DNA of 64,000 bases. Origin: Synechococcus sp. BL107 (GTDB taxonomy: Bacteria > Cyanobacteriota > Cyanobacteriia > PCC-6307 > Cyanobiaceae). Location of the stretch: the NCBI RefSeq assembly GCF_000153805.1, contig NZ_DS022298.1:1926827-1990826 (forward strand), given 5' to 3'. Shown here in pieces: positions 9,365-17,099 of the stretch; position 1 is the stretch's first letter; each line of letters starts with the position of its first letter. The notes beneath the pieces are model-generated. The model did no database searches and was not told the origin of the DNA. It saw only the letters and a list, made by a program, of their open reading frames with translations. The translations under genes and the position numbers were made by a program.

Positions 9365-10507
9365 TTGACTAGCAGCCGACCATCTCGACGCATCCCAGGC
9401 TGGGGACGGCCCGCACGCCTGATCACCCGCTTGATCCTGCTTGGGATTGGGCTGGGGGTGATCAGTGGTTCTGCCCTGAAATTGCTCGCTCCCCAGGTGC
9501 GTCAGCAGCAATTAGCCCTGCCGGAGTGGCTCGCGAAGCAGCCCTGGATCGAAAGCATCACTCCCAAGGCTGCGACGCAATCCGACAGCACAGCTGCAAA
9601 GGCTCCTCTCGCCCTTCTCCGCAACACAGGGCTCCCCCAACACCCCTTTGCACCGCGTCAAGAAATCCCGGCGCTCTCCCAACGCTGGATCCAGCAGGCC
9701 GCAACCCAACCTGATCTGCAGGTGAGCGCCTACATGCTCATTCTCGATGACGGTCGCTTTGCCCAGATGAACGCGCACCGGCCGATGCCGGCCGCAAGCT
9801 CCATCAAAACGCCCATACTGCTGGCGGTTCTCGAGCGGATCGACCAAGGCACCCTGCAGTGGAATGAACCGCTAACGCTCACGAAAGAACTGGTGGGTGG
9901 TGGAGCCGGATGGATGGCCTCACGCCCCCTGGGGTCGCGCTTTCCCACCTACGAGGTGGCCACTGAAATGATTCGGGTGAGCGACAACTCCGCCACCAAT
10001 TTGATGATTGCGAGGGCCGGCGGCCAAGACGCCATCAACGCTCGCTTCCAAGCGCTCGACCTGCCGTCCACGGTGGTGAACAACTGGCTCCCAGACCTTG
10101 ATGGAACCAACACCACCAGCGCCCGTGATCTCAGCCGCGCCATTGCCCTGGTGGATAGCGGTGAAAGTCTTGGTCCCCGCAGCCGCGATCTCTTCCGCGA
10201 GGTGATGGCCACCTCCGTGACCAACACCCTTTTGCCCACGGGCTTGATGCGAGGCCTCGGAGGCGCCCAAGGAGCCCCCGACTCCGCCCTTGCTCGTAAG
10301 GGATATCGGGTCTTCAACAAAACAGGAGACATCGGCACCGCCTACGCCGATGCCGGCCTCATTGAACTCCCGGATGGCCGCAGAGCGGTGGCGGGTTTTT
10401 TGGTGAAGGGTCCTTTCAATGACCCCCGCTCCACCGAAATGATCCGCCAACTGGCCGCAGCCATGGCTCCCCATCTCAAGCCAAAACCAGCGCCAGCCAA
10501 GCCATGA
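9365..10507 (+). CDS. class A beta-lactamase-fold serine hydrolase, membrane-anchored
   Basis: 380 residues. An N-terminal transmembrane or uncleaved signal segment (LITRLILLGIGLGVISGSALKLL, residues ~19-41) exports a class A beta-lactamase-like domain. The three diagnostic motifs are present: S145-x-x-K148 (SSIK), S206-D207-N208 and K319-T320-G321. The position equivalent to the Glu166 omega loop is not obvious, so true beta-lactamase activity is uncertain; a penicillin-binding or peptidoglycan-modifying role is as likely. The start is TTG at 9365. The stop overlaps the next gene by 4 bp (ATGA). Confidence 0.8.
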   Translation: MTSSRPSRRIPGWGRPARLITRLILLGIGLGVISGSALKLLAPQVRQQQLALPEWLAKQPWIESITPKAATQSDSTAAKAPLALLRNTGLPQHPFAPRQEIPALSQRWIQQAATQPDLQVSAYMLILDDGRFAQMNAHRPMPAASSIKTPILLAVLERIDQGTLQWNEPLTLTKELVGGGAGWMASRPLGSRFPTYEVATEMIRVSDNSATNLMIARAGGQDAINARFQALDLPSTVVNNWLPDLDGTNTTSARDLSRAIALVDSGESLGPRSRDLFREVMATSVTNTLLPTGLMRGLGGAQGAPDSALARKGYRVFNKTGDIGTAYADAGLIELPDGRRAVAGFLVKGPFNDPRSTEMIRQLAAAMAPHLKPKPAPAKP

Positions 10508-11889
10508 CGTTGCACCGCTTGTTCACAGCCACCCTGGCGCCAATCGCTCTCCTCGGGCTCACCTTGCAAGCCATGGCAGAGGTGGTGGTGCGTCAGCAAA
10601 CCGTGCGCCCTCTCCCCGGTGAGCTCGATGCCGTGCTGATGGTGAACGACAACAATCCAGAGCTGATTGCGAGCGATGGCATCCTGCTGTCCACCTTCCC
10701 CGAAGGCGGCGACGCGTCCTTACCCGTTGCGCTGAATGGCCGTTTTGATCTGTTCAGCCATCACGTCTATGCCGGCGATGCCGAGGCCAGTCCGGAATCC
10801 ACCCTCTGGTTCGCGCTTCTAGCCGCACCCCTCGGCGATCAACCCGTCACCCTCACCCTGCTCGAGGGGAGCACCTCCTTATCCCAGGCCACCCAACCGG
10901 GCCAAACCGAGGCGCCTTTCCTGCCGCTTCCCAGCCGCATGCGAGAAACCACAGCCGTGGTTGCGTCTGGCCCTGGTAGCCGTGTTGCTGGGGATCTTCT
11001 CGCTGGCCGAACCGCACCGGAACTGAGCCATCAAACCTGGACACTGAAGCCAGGAGAACCCACGCGCTTGCTTCGTTTGCCGATGCCCGTCGCGGGCCTC
11101 GATCCCCTGCTCAATGGCCGGAATGTGCAGTTGCGCCTCCACAGCTCCGCCCCTGTCGCTATCGCCACCCTGGCGGGCCATGGCCAAGACGCGAAGCCCC
11201 CCAGCGACCAGACGTGGCGCACCATGCTCAGCCAGGGAATCCTTAGTACAAAAGAACACCGGCCCAGCCCCCGCGGCAGCCGCGGCAAGTTGATTTATTC
11301 GCGGGTGAGTGGCGTCCAATTGGGAAGCCGCTGGGACGCCGAGATCACCGATCCCGGAAGCCGGGTGCTCGATGTCCCCCAAGGGCCTCTCTCCTGGCCG
11401 ATTAGCAGCCTGGAACGCGGCACCCTGGCCACCGGCCAAGTACAAACCGCCGAACTCAAGGCTTTTTATCCCGGCACAGCCTGGGCCGCCCACGGCAACT
11501 ACGGAGTGGAATACGACCTCCGCCTGCCCTTGCGGAACAACAGCACCAAACCGGTAACGCTGCAGGTGTCCCTCGATTCCCCCCTAAAGGGCAACAAAAC
11601 CACCGATTCACTCCGGTTTCGCAGCGATCGCAATGGCCCCGTGATGTTCCGCGGCCCGCTGCAGATCCGAGGGCTCAACGGGGCTGACGGTCAGCCGCTG
11701 GGACGCCAAACCGTGCATCTGGTCTTGCGCCAAGGGCAACAGGGCCCGTCCCTCGGCCAGGTGACCCTCAAACCCGGCGAACAACAGCAGGTTCAGCTGC
11801 GATTGGTCTATCCCGCCGATGCCACCCCACCCCAGGTGCTGACTGTGCAGCCTGTGAAACAATTCTCTCGAGAGAAGAGATCACTGTGA
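10504..11889 (+). CDS. DUF3370 family secreted protein
   Basis: 461-residue protein with a signal peptide (LAPIALLGLTLQAMA, cleavage near residue 25) and a beta-rich body resembling the cyanobacterial DUF3370 family: the early RPLPGELDAVLMVNDNNPEL segment, AFYPGTAWAAHGNYGVEYDL and a C-terminal Ig-like, basic tail. Its function is unknown; a cell-envelope location is inferred from the signal peptide. It overlaps both neighbours by 4 bp, linking the upstream beta-lactamase-fold gene to chlI in what looks like one transcription unit. Confidence 0.75.
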   Translation: MTLHRLFTATLAPIALLGLTLQAMAEVVVRQQTVRPLPGELDAVLMVNDNNPELIASDGILLSTFPEGGDASLPVALNGRFDLFSHHVYAGDAEASPESTLWFALLAAPLGDQPVTLTLLEGSTSLSQATQPGQTEAPFLPLPSRMRETTAVVASGPGSRVAGDLLAGRTAPELSHQTWTLKPGEPTRLLRLPMPVAGLDPLLNGRNVQLRLHSSAPVAIATLAGHGQDAKPPSDQTWRTMLSQGILSTKEHRPSPRGSRGKLIYSRVSGVQLGSRWDAEITDPGSRVLDVPQGPLSWPISSLERGTLATGQVQTAELKAFYPGTAWAAHGNYGVEYDLRLPLRNNSTKPVTLQVSLDSPLKGNKTTDSLRFRSDRNGPVMFRGPLQIRGLNGADGQPLGRQTVHLVLRQGQQGPSLGQVTLKPGEQQQVQLRLVYPADATPPQVLTVQPVKQFSREKRSL

Positions 11890-12974
11890 CGGCACCACGG
11901 AAGCGCAGGGTTTTCCCGTTTACTGCGGTGATCGGTCAGGAGGAGATGAAGCTGGCGCTTCTCCTCAACGTGATCGACCCACGCATCGGCGGCGTGATGA
12001 TCATGGGCGACCGTGGGACGGGAAAATCCACCACGATCCGTGCGCTGGCGGACCTTCTCCCCGACATTGATGTCGTGGCTGGAGACCCCTACAACAGCTC
12101 CGCTACAGACCCAGATCTGCAAAGCAGTGAGGTGCGTGAACGGTTGACCCGCAACGAAAGCGTGGCCACAGAACCGCGGCAGGTGCCGATGGTGGACCTT
12201 CCCCTCGGCGCCACAGAAGATCGACTCTGCGGAACGATTGATATTGAAAAAGCCCTGAGCGAGGGTGTACGGGCCTTTGAGCCAGGCCTCTTGGCCAAGG
12301 CCAACCGCGGTTTGCTCTACGTCGATGAGGTGAACCTCCTCGACGATCACCTTGTGGATGTGTTGCTGGATTCCGCCGCTTCGGGCTGGAACACCGTGGA
12401 GCGCGAAGGCATTTCAGTGCGCCACCCGGCCCGTTTCGTGCTGATTGGCTCCGGCAACCCTGAGGAAGGAGAACTGCGCCCCCAACTGCTGGATCGCTTT
12501 GGCATGAGCGTGGAGGTGCGCACCGTGCGCAACCCAGAACTTCGCGTGCAGGTGGTGGATCAACGCACCGCCTTTGATAGCGACCCCGACAGCTTCAGCA
12601 CGGCTGTTGAAGCCAATCAAGATGCGCTCCAGCAACGGGTCGTCGACGCCCAACAACGGCTTGACCAAGTGAGTATCGACGACGATCTCCGCCTGCGCAT
12701 TTCGGCCGTTTGTGGAGAGTTAGACGTGGATGGTTTACGGGGAGACATCGTGACCAACCGCGCCGCCCGTGCCCTGGCCGCCTTTGAGGGACGAACAGAA
12801 GTGAGCGAAGAGGATGTGGCCCGGGTTGCCTCCTGTTGCCTCCGCCACCGCCTCCGCAAAGATCCCCTGGAACAGGTGGACTCCGGTGATCGGGTTGTAA
12901 AGGTGTTCTGCAAGGTGTTTGAACGCAGTGAGGGCACCGATCGCGCTGATTTCGAACTTGCCCTCGCGGCCTAA
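11886..12974 (+). CDS. chlI: magnesium chelatase ATPase subunit ChlI
   Basis: AAA+ subunit of Mg-chelatase (ChlI-ChlD-ChlH), which inserts Mg into protoporphyrin IX at the branch point to chlorophyll. The Walker A motif GDRGTGKST is at 41-49 and Walker B lies in LLYVDEVNLLDDHLVD, followed by the sensor region GSGNPEEGELRPQLLDRFGM. The 362-residue length is normal. The start is GTG at 11886, overlapping the DUF3370 stop by 4 bp. ruvC starts 6 bp downstream. Confidence 0.97.
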   Translation: MTAPRKRRVFPFTAVIGQEEMKLALLLNVIDPRIGGVMIMGDRGTGKSTTIRALADLLPDIDVVAGDPYNSSATDPDLQSSEVRERLTRNESVATEPRQVPMVDLPLGATEDRLCGTIDIEKALSEGVRAFEPGLLAKANRGLLYVDEVNLLDDHLVDVLLDSAASGWNTVEREGISVRHPARFVLIGSGNPEEGELRPQLLDRFGMSVEVRTVRNPELRVQVVDQRTAFDSDPDSFSTAVEANQDALQQRVVDAQQRLDQVSIDDDLRLRISAVCGELDVDGLRGDIVTNRAARALAAFEGRTEVSEEDVARVASCCLRHRLRKDPLEQVDSGDRVVKVFCKVFERSEGTDRADFELALAA

Positions 12975-12980
12975 AGCCAC

Positions 12981-13445
12981 TTGAGAATCCTCGGCATCGA
13001 CCCTGGTCTGGCTCGGGTGGGCTACGGCGTCATCGACACCAGTGGCGGCCAACAACGCATGCTTGATTGCGGAATTATTCGCACCGAGCCGGGGTATTCG
13101 GAAGGGGATCGCATGGTGGTGATCGCCTCGGACCTCCGCCAACTCATCCGTGCCTGGCGACCGGAATTAGCCGCGGTTGAAAAATTCTTCTTTTACCGAT
13201 CGAGCACCACGATCAGCGTTGTGCAGGCCCGAGGGGTGGTGATGATGACATTGGCGCGCTTCAAAGTACCCGTGGTGGAATTTCCACCGATGCAAATCAA
13301 GCTTGCCCTTGCTGGATTCGGCCACGCCGAAAAGGATGAAGTTCTTGAAGCGGTGATGAGAGAACTCAATCTCACCGATCCACCAAGGCCGGACGACGCG
13401 GCTGATGCTCTTGCGGTTGCGTTAACCGGTTGGTTTCAGCGCTAA
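12981..13445 (+). CDS. ruvC: Holliday junction resolvase RuvC
   Basis: 154-residue endonuclease that cuts Holliday junctions with RuvAB. The four acidic active-site positions are visible: Asp in [13 protein letters not shown], Glu in AVEKFFF, and the C-terminal Asp pair in [11 protein letters not shown]. It starts with TTG at 12981, 6 bp after chlI. Its stop is followed by a strong terminator at 13513, which closes the run of genes that begins upstream. Confidence 0.95.
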   Translation: MRILGIDPGLARVGYGVIDTSGGQQRMLDCGIIRTEPGYSEGDRMVVIASDLRQLIRAWRPELAAVEKFFFYRSSTTISVVQARGVVMMTLARFKVPVVEFPPMQIKLALAGFGHAEKDEVLEAVMRELNLTDPPRPDDAADALAVALTGWFQR

Positions 13446-13512
13446 GTTTCTATCAAGACATATTGATTTATTCGGCAATCGACGATAGATCCGACGACCG
13501 ACCGATCAGATC

Positions 13513-13548
13513 AAAGCCCTCCACCATTGCTGGCAGAGGGCTTTTTGT
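13513..13548 (+). terminator. intrinsic terminator after ruvC
   Basis: A 9-bp perfect stem (AAAGCCCTC at 13513-13521 with GAGGGCTTT at 13536-13544) and a 14-base loop, followed by a short T run. It lies 68 bp past the ruvC stop, with no gene between. Confidence 0.85.
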
Positions 13549-14103
13549 GTGGCTTCAAGCGTGATCTCTGGTGAGATTAATTTGAAACGAATGAATGATT
13601 GATGCCACGATAGGTCATCTGTTTTTGAGCCTCATTGACACGGTTAATGTAATTACCACGGTCGTATCCAAGCTCTTGTATTTTGCTTTGGCGAGCAGGA
13701 ATTTGATAGCTAACGCCACGGTATGTACAAGTAAGCATGAGAAATGGGGATTGCGTCCGCCAGAGAATCGCTTGAGTTCACCGCTGGCGCAACAGGACAT
13801 GTATCGACGTGAGTGAGTATTTATTTTTTCTTCACTTTCTGTGTATCGACCCGATACGCACCCAGCCGATTTCTGTTAATTCCGATGAACCCTTGCGTCC
13901 AAAGCGGGGCTACTCCGAGAGCCTGGCGATGGATGTTCTGTTGTGAATGGTGTGGGGGAGAGTCCTCATTGGTCTCAATCCCCCTGTGGCGGCCGCTCCT
14001 GCTGCCAGTCCCACTCGTTCACTATGAACAACAGGTAGACGAGCCTCCAACCGGCCTTAACTGAGCGTTACGCAGAGGCTCCCACAGCAAGACCCAGCCA
14101 GCT
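13549..14103. other. 555 bp without a supportable gene
   Basis: Only short frames are open on either strand (for example 13595-13816 plus and 13615-13800 minus). Their translations show neither family resemblance nor the codon pattern of neighbouring genes, and no good ribosome binding site precedes them. I found no tRNA-like fold and no repeat. It may hold decayed coding DNA or the leader of an unrecognised RNA. Confidence 0.5.
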
Positions 14104-14376
14104 TTAGAGCCTGGGAACGATATGCGTCACCAGGTCTGCATTGACCCAAAACACCTCGCCTGAATCGACATCGGCGACTTGAAACAGGGTCGGCACCTGC
14201 GGATTCCTCGCGCCCCCCTCCACATAGATCACGTCCGCCATCCACCAGCGGTCGTCGGCCGACACAAAACCCACCTCAGGGAGATGCTGAACAATCACAG
14301 TCATACCAGCCGTCACCGATAAAAAGATGGGATCCCCCGCCTTAACGGGCACAGGCGCAGAACGGTCTTCGCTCAT
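14104..14376 (-). CDS. DUF3104 domain protein, likely LexA-controlled
   Basis: 90-residue protein of a small cyanobacterial family (DUF3104), recognised from the conserved WWMADVIYVEGGARNP segment and the end motif LFQVADVDSGEVFWVNADLVTHIV. The predicted fold is a compact beta barrel with no catalytic motif; its function is unknown. ATG is at 14376. A perfect LexA-type palindrome lies only 12 bp upstream, between plausible -35 and -10 elements. A TAAAAT -10 sits so near the ATG that the message may be leaderless. The gene is alone on its transcript as far as the sequence shows. Confidence 0.8.
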   Translation of the reverse strand: MSEDRSAPVPVKAGDPIFLSVTAGMTVIVQHLPEVGFVSADDRWWMADVIYVEGGARNPQVPTLFQVADVDSGEVFWVNADLVTHIVPRL

Positions 14377-14388
14377 GCGACGATTTTA

Positions 14389-14402
14389 AGTACATCTGTA
14401 CT
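14389..14402 (-). promoter_or_regulatory. LexA-type (SOS) box upstream of the DUF3104 gene
   Basis: AGTACATCTGTACT is a 6-bp inverted repeat with a 2-base spacer. It matches the cyanobacterial LexA consensus RGTACNNNDGTWCB at every position. On the minus strand it fills the spacer upstream of a TAAAAT -10-like element, where a bound repressor would block RNA polymerase. Confidence 0.65.
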
Positions 14403-14409
14403 AGCACTT

Positions 14410-14442
14410 TTCGTCGCCTTTGGCTGTTCGTCGCCTTTGGCT
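14410..14442. repeat. tandem 16-bp direct repeat
   Basis: TTCGTCGCCTTTGGCT occurs at 14410-14425 and again at 14427-14442, identical and one base apart. It lies between the LexA-type box and the inverted repeat at 14449. No function is evident. Confidence 0.85.
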
Positions 14443-14448
14443 TTTCGA

Positions 14449-14494
14449 CCCTATCGACTGAAGCTGCCCGATGAAGCCGCTTCAGTCGATAGGG
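14449..14494. repeat. perfect 16-bp inverted repeat at the 3' end of a small gene
   Basis: CCCTATCGACTGAAGC (14449-14464) and its exact complement (14479-14494) are separated by 14 bases. The right arm contains the last codons and the TGA of the minus-strand gene at 14482-14685. There is no T run on either side, so it is not a standard intrinsic terminator. It could protect a transcript end or be the remnant of a duplicated inverted segment. Confidence 0.85.
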
Positions 14495-14685
14495 ATTGCC
14501 TCTTGAACAGCTTCCACGACATCGATTTCATTCATTTCTTTGATCTCAAGTCTGTTGAGGAAATGCTCTCGACCCGCATCCGTCGACAGCAACTCGTTCA
14601 AGTCTTCTCGCGTGGCTTGTTTCAGAAGTCCGTTGAGGGTGCCCTTGATGGTGCACAAAAAAACCACGTCTTGGTTGTAACTCAT
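14482..14685 (-). CDS. small hypothetical protein, 67 residues
   Basis: The soluble, acidic, helix-rich sequence (GLLKQATREDLNELLSTDAGR, then FLNRLEIKEMNEIDVVEAVQEAIPID; key acidic residues throughout) has coding-like composition. A GAGGGAG ribosome binding site abuts the ATG at 14685, which supports a real gene. I do not recognise a family. It ends inside a perfect inverted repeat and lies upstream of the DUF3104 gene on the same strand, but the LexA-type box between them argues for separate promoters. Confidence 0.6.
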   Translation of the reverse strand: MSYNQDVVFLCTIKGTLNGLLKQATREDLNELLSTDAGREHFLNRLEIKEMNEIDVVEAVQEAIPID

Positions 14686-14703
14686 CTCCCTCGGTTGCCC
14701 TCA

Positions 14704-15186
14704 ATCGGTTAGTCGTCTTCAGAACCTAACGACACTGGAATTCCACACGGCCAAATCTTGAGAACAAGGATGTCCTCGATGAAGCGTCCGTCGGACAGTT
14801 CAGTGAAACGACATTCGTGGCATCCACACGCCAGAAGTCACTCTGCTGCCGGCACTAACGCTCAAACGCCATGGGACGCTCGATTGCATCAGACAACGGA
14901 TCCAATCTCGGCGATGGGCTTTACGGCCCAAAAAGATGGGGTGTTCATCGAGTTCACCACCGCCAAAATCCTTGATTAGCCAAACCAAATCAAAGATCAG
15001 CAATCCCATTTCCACGGCGATCGAGCAGCGATCAACAACAAAATCAACGGCTTTCAAAAACTGAATGGCTACGACGCAAGATGAGCAGAGCAATGCACCA
15101 CTTCAAAAACGGCTTACCAAATGTAGAAAAGCCATAGAAAACGATTTGGGCATACGGTTCAAGCAATGCTTTTTCCCGCCTATTTG
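14704..15186. other. about 480 bp without a convincing gene
   Basis: Frames at 14758-14979 (plus) and 14800-15093 (minus) overlap each other, have poor start sites and show no recognisable domain. The composition is mixed and I see no repeat or stable hairpin with a T run. The right end leads into the promoter of the cyAbrB gene. Confidence 0.5.
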
Positions 15187-15216
15187 TTGACAGGTGTCGA
15201 GCGATTCAAATATATT
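15187..15216 (+). promoter_or_regulatory. sigma-70-type promoter of the cyAbrB gene
   Basis: A perfect -35 TTGACA at 15187-15192 is followed, after 18 bases, by TATATT at 15211-15216. Transcription would begin near 15223, leaving about 19 bases before the ATG at 15242. This shows that the in-frame GTG at 15194 lies inside the promoter and cannot be the start codon. Confidence 0.75.
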
Positions 15217-15241
15217 TTGGGAATCAATCAACAGCAATCCA

Positions 15242-15631
15242 ATGCTTACGGGTTCAGACCTTCTCACAAAAGTCAAAGATCTCGGCGACGTTTCAAAGTC
15301 TGATTTGGTAAGGGCTTGCGGTTATGTATCTACAAAGAAGGATGGCAGCGAACGCCTTAACTTCACTGCGTTTTACGAGGCTCTTCTCGACGCTAAAGGG
15401 GTAAATCTCACCGGCGGTGGAGCTGCAATTGGCAAAGGTGGTCGCAAACTGAGCTACATCGCAAAAGTTCAAGGCAACGGCAATTTGCTGATCGGCAAGG
15501 CTTACACCGCCATGCTGAACCTGGAACCCGGTGATGAGTTTGAAATCAAACTGGGCAAAAAGGCAATTCGTCTGCTCCCCACTGGTGCTGCTGCAACCCA
15601 CAGCGAAGGCGCTGAAGGCGTTGAAGAGTGA
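15242..15631 (+). CDS. cyAbrB family transcriptional regulator
   Basis: 129-residue cyanobacterial AbrB-like protein. The helical N-terminal part (GSDLLTKVKDLGDVSKSDLVRACGY, key KSDLVRACGY) is followed by the family signature GKGGRKLSYIAKVQGNGNLLIGKAYT and a swapped-hairpin AbrB-like DNA-binding domain at the C-terminus (LEPGDEFEIKLGKKAIRLLP). Members bind DNA and regulate nitrogen and carbon uptake genes in model cyanobacteria; the targets here are unknown. ATG at 15242 is fixed by the promoter at 15187. A strong terminator at 15666 makes this a single-gene unit. Confidence 0.88.
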   Translation: MLTGSDLLTKVKDLGDVSKSDLVRACGYVSTKKDGSERLNFTAFYEALLDAKGVNLTGGGAAIGKGGRKLSYIAKVQGNGNLLIGKAYTAMLNLEPGDEFEIKLGKKAIRLLPTGAAATHSEGAEGVEE

Positions 15632-15665
15632 TTGAGTCGGCATAGCCGAACCATCAAATAAGGCT

Positions 15666-15693
15666 GCCCTGTCTGCAAGACAGGGCTTTTTTT
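15666..15693 (+). terminator. intrinsic terminator after cyAbrB
   Basis: A 9-bp perfect stem GCCCTGTCT/AGACAGGGC (15666-15674, 15678-15686) with a 3-base loop and seven Ts. It follows the cyAbrB stop by 34 bp. Confidence 0.93.
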
Positions 15694-16050
15694 ATGGGCC
15701 TTGACCAACACATTCGCACTGATCAAAAACGCTCTTTACGCGCAACCGCATCCCTGAGGTCGTCATTCACGCAGCACAGCTTGCGGGAACGTCGTCCACC
15801 GGATCAACCACAAGCATTCAGCGCAACATGGATTCGGTAACAACCATGAGTGCACGATTGTTCAACGACAAATTCGGAACTGGTGCAACGACATCTCACC
15901 AACACATCAACGAAGACATCACCATGAAGGTTTATCAATAATTCGCCGGGTCGGATCCTCCTCTTAAGCCAAAACGTGGGGAAAAGTGTGCAAGCTTCAC
16001 CCCCGTTTGTTTCTATAACGAAGCAGTGGACGTGGGCGTCCACTTTTTTT
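15694..16050 (+). ncRNA. possible small RNA or micro-gene between two terminators
   Basis: About 330 bp separate the cyAbrB terminator from a second plus-strand terminator at 16025-16050, yet no established gene lies between, so an independent transcript is likely. Just before its end is another hairpin, AAACG-t-GGGG pairing with CCCC-CGTTT (15972-15981 with 16000-16008). A 37-codon frame (15828-15941, MDSVTTMSARLFNDKFG...ITMKVYQ) could be translated but lacks a ribosome binding site. A structured RNA is the better reading; the family is unknown and the 5' end cannot be set from sequence. Confidence 0.4.
16025..16050 (+). terminator. intrinsic terminator
   Basis: An 8-bp stem AGTGGACG/CGTCCACT with a TGGG loop is followed by a run of Ts. 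It lies upstream of, and points toward, the folate gene at 16098, so it ends a transcript from the 15.7-16.0 kb interval. Confidence 0.88.
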
Positions 16051-16097
16051 AATACACCCGACGTTCACTGTTGCCGAAGAGCTCCAAGGCTGAAAAC

Positions 16098-16661
16098 ATG
16101 CGCGATAAAGCCAGCCTTCGTCGCCACTATCGGCAGCTTCGGCGAACAATCCCAACCGCCCACGAAGCGATCTGTGGTGCGGCACTGAGCTTCGTTCGTC
16201 GTACAACCAAAGAAACGTCCGTGGTGGGTTTGTATTGGCCCCTCGACAACGAGGTTGACCTTCGCCCCCTGCGCACGCAACTGCCCAATCCCGTGGCCCT
16301 GCCCCAGGCCGACGGCAAAGGGTGTTTGCGGTATGGGCGTTGGAGTGGCCAAGTTCTTAAAAAGGATGGCTGCGGTATTCCCGCGCCCACCAACAGCAGC
16401 AACCTTCGCCCAGAGGAGATCAGCCTGTTGCTCGTGCCAGCCCTTGCCGTGGATTCATCCGGGATCCGCCTCGGGTATGGCGGGGGCTACTACGACCGAT
16501 TGCGCTCAGACCCTCTCTGGGCGGACGTTCCCGCCTGGGTGGTGCTGCCGTCGCAGTGTGTTCAATTCTCCCCATTGCCGCGGGATTCCTGGGATGTGCC
16601 CTTTAACGGTTGGATTACGGAACAGGGGCCTGGTCAGCTGTTGAGACCCAGCGCATCATGA
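16098..16661 (+). CDS. 5-formyltetrahydrofolate cyclo-ligase
   Basis: ATP-dependent enzyme converting 5-formyl-THF to 5,10-methenyl-THF in one-carbon metabolism. The N-terminal MRDKASLRRHYRQLRR helix is typical. The family signature appears as LLLVPALAVDSSGIRLGYGGGYYDR (key G-x-G-G-G-Y-Y-D-R). Length is 187 residues from ATG 16098, with AAGG upstream. TTG at 16071 would add nine residues but starts almost on the preceding terminator. Next downstream is a small exported protein. Confidence 0.92.
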   Translation: MRDKASLRRHYRQLRRTIPTAHEAICGAALSFVRRTTKETSVVGLYWPLDNEVDLRPLRTQLPNPVALPQADGKGCLRYGRWSGQVLKKDGCGIPAPTNSSNLRPEEISLLLVPALAVDSSGIRLGYGGGYYDRLRSDPLWADVPAWVVLPSQCVQFSPLPRDSWDVPFNGWITEQGPGQLLRPSAS

Positions 16662-16683
16662 GCGTCATCTGATCGCGCAGACC

Positions 16684-17091
16684 ATGCTTCGTGTCTTGGC
16701 GTCTCTCCTGCTGTTTGGTGGCCTTGGGGGGATCCCAGTCCAGGCCCATCAAATCGAAAGTGCCCTCAACTATCTCAACGGAGAACTCGAGCTCAGCAGC
16801 AGCTACTCCAATGGACAACCAACGCAAGGTGCCGTGGTCCGTCTGCTGAATGCCGATGGCAGCGCAGGCCAAAAGTTGGGTCGCACCGATCAAGCTGGTC
16901 GCCTCACCCTCGACCTCGACACGGTGGAAGACGGAATCGTCGATCTACAAATCGACGGTGGCCCTGGTCATCGTGATTACCTTGAAATGCCAGTCCAGGC
17001 CGGACAGGTCAAGCTCGATGAGGTGGTGTCCCTGCCGTTGAGCCTTGTGCTCGTCGGGCTTCTGGTTAGCGTGCAACGTCGTAAGGACTGA
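16684..17091 (+). CDS. exported protein with C-terminal anchor, unknown function
   Basis: 135 residues: a signal peptide (LRVLASLLLFGGLGGIPVQA) followed at once by His (AHQIESALNYL), a beta-sandwich-like body with RLLNADGSAGQKLGRTDQAGRLTLDL, and a C-terminal membrane helix (LPLSLVLVGLLVSVQ) with a basic RRKD tail. A repeated Asp-Gly, Gly-x-Leu pattern resembles carboxypeptidase-regulatory-like folds. Small periplasmic partners of Ni/Co importers have this layout, but I cannot confirm membership. sufE starts 8 bp downstream, so the two are likely co-transcribed. Confidence 0.6.
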   Translation: MLRVLASLLLFGGLGGIPVQAHQIESALNYLNGELELSSSYSNGQPTQGAVVRLLNADGSAGQKLGRTDQAGRLTLDLDTVEDGIVDLQIDGGPGHRDYLEMPVQAGQVKLDEVVSLPLSLVLVGLLVSVQRRKD

Positions 17092-17099
17092 CGAACGGG

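Noticed and set aside
13595-13816. 73-codon plus-strand frame after ruvC
   Set aside because: No ribosome binding site, mixed composition, and an overlapping minus-strand frame of similar length; neither looks coding.
14758-15093. Overlapping frames 14758-14979 (plus) and 14800-15093 (minus)
   Set aside because: Neither has a start site or known domain; both lie in a region of mixed composition before the cyAbrB promoter.
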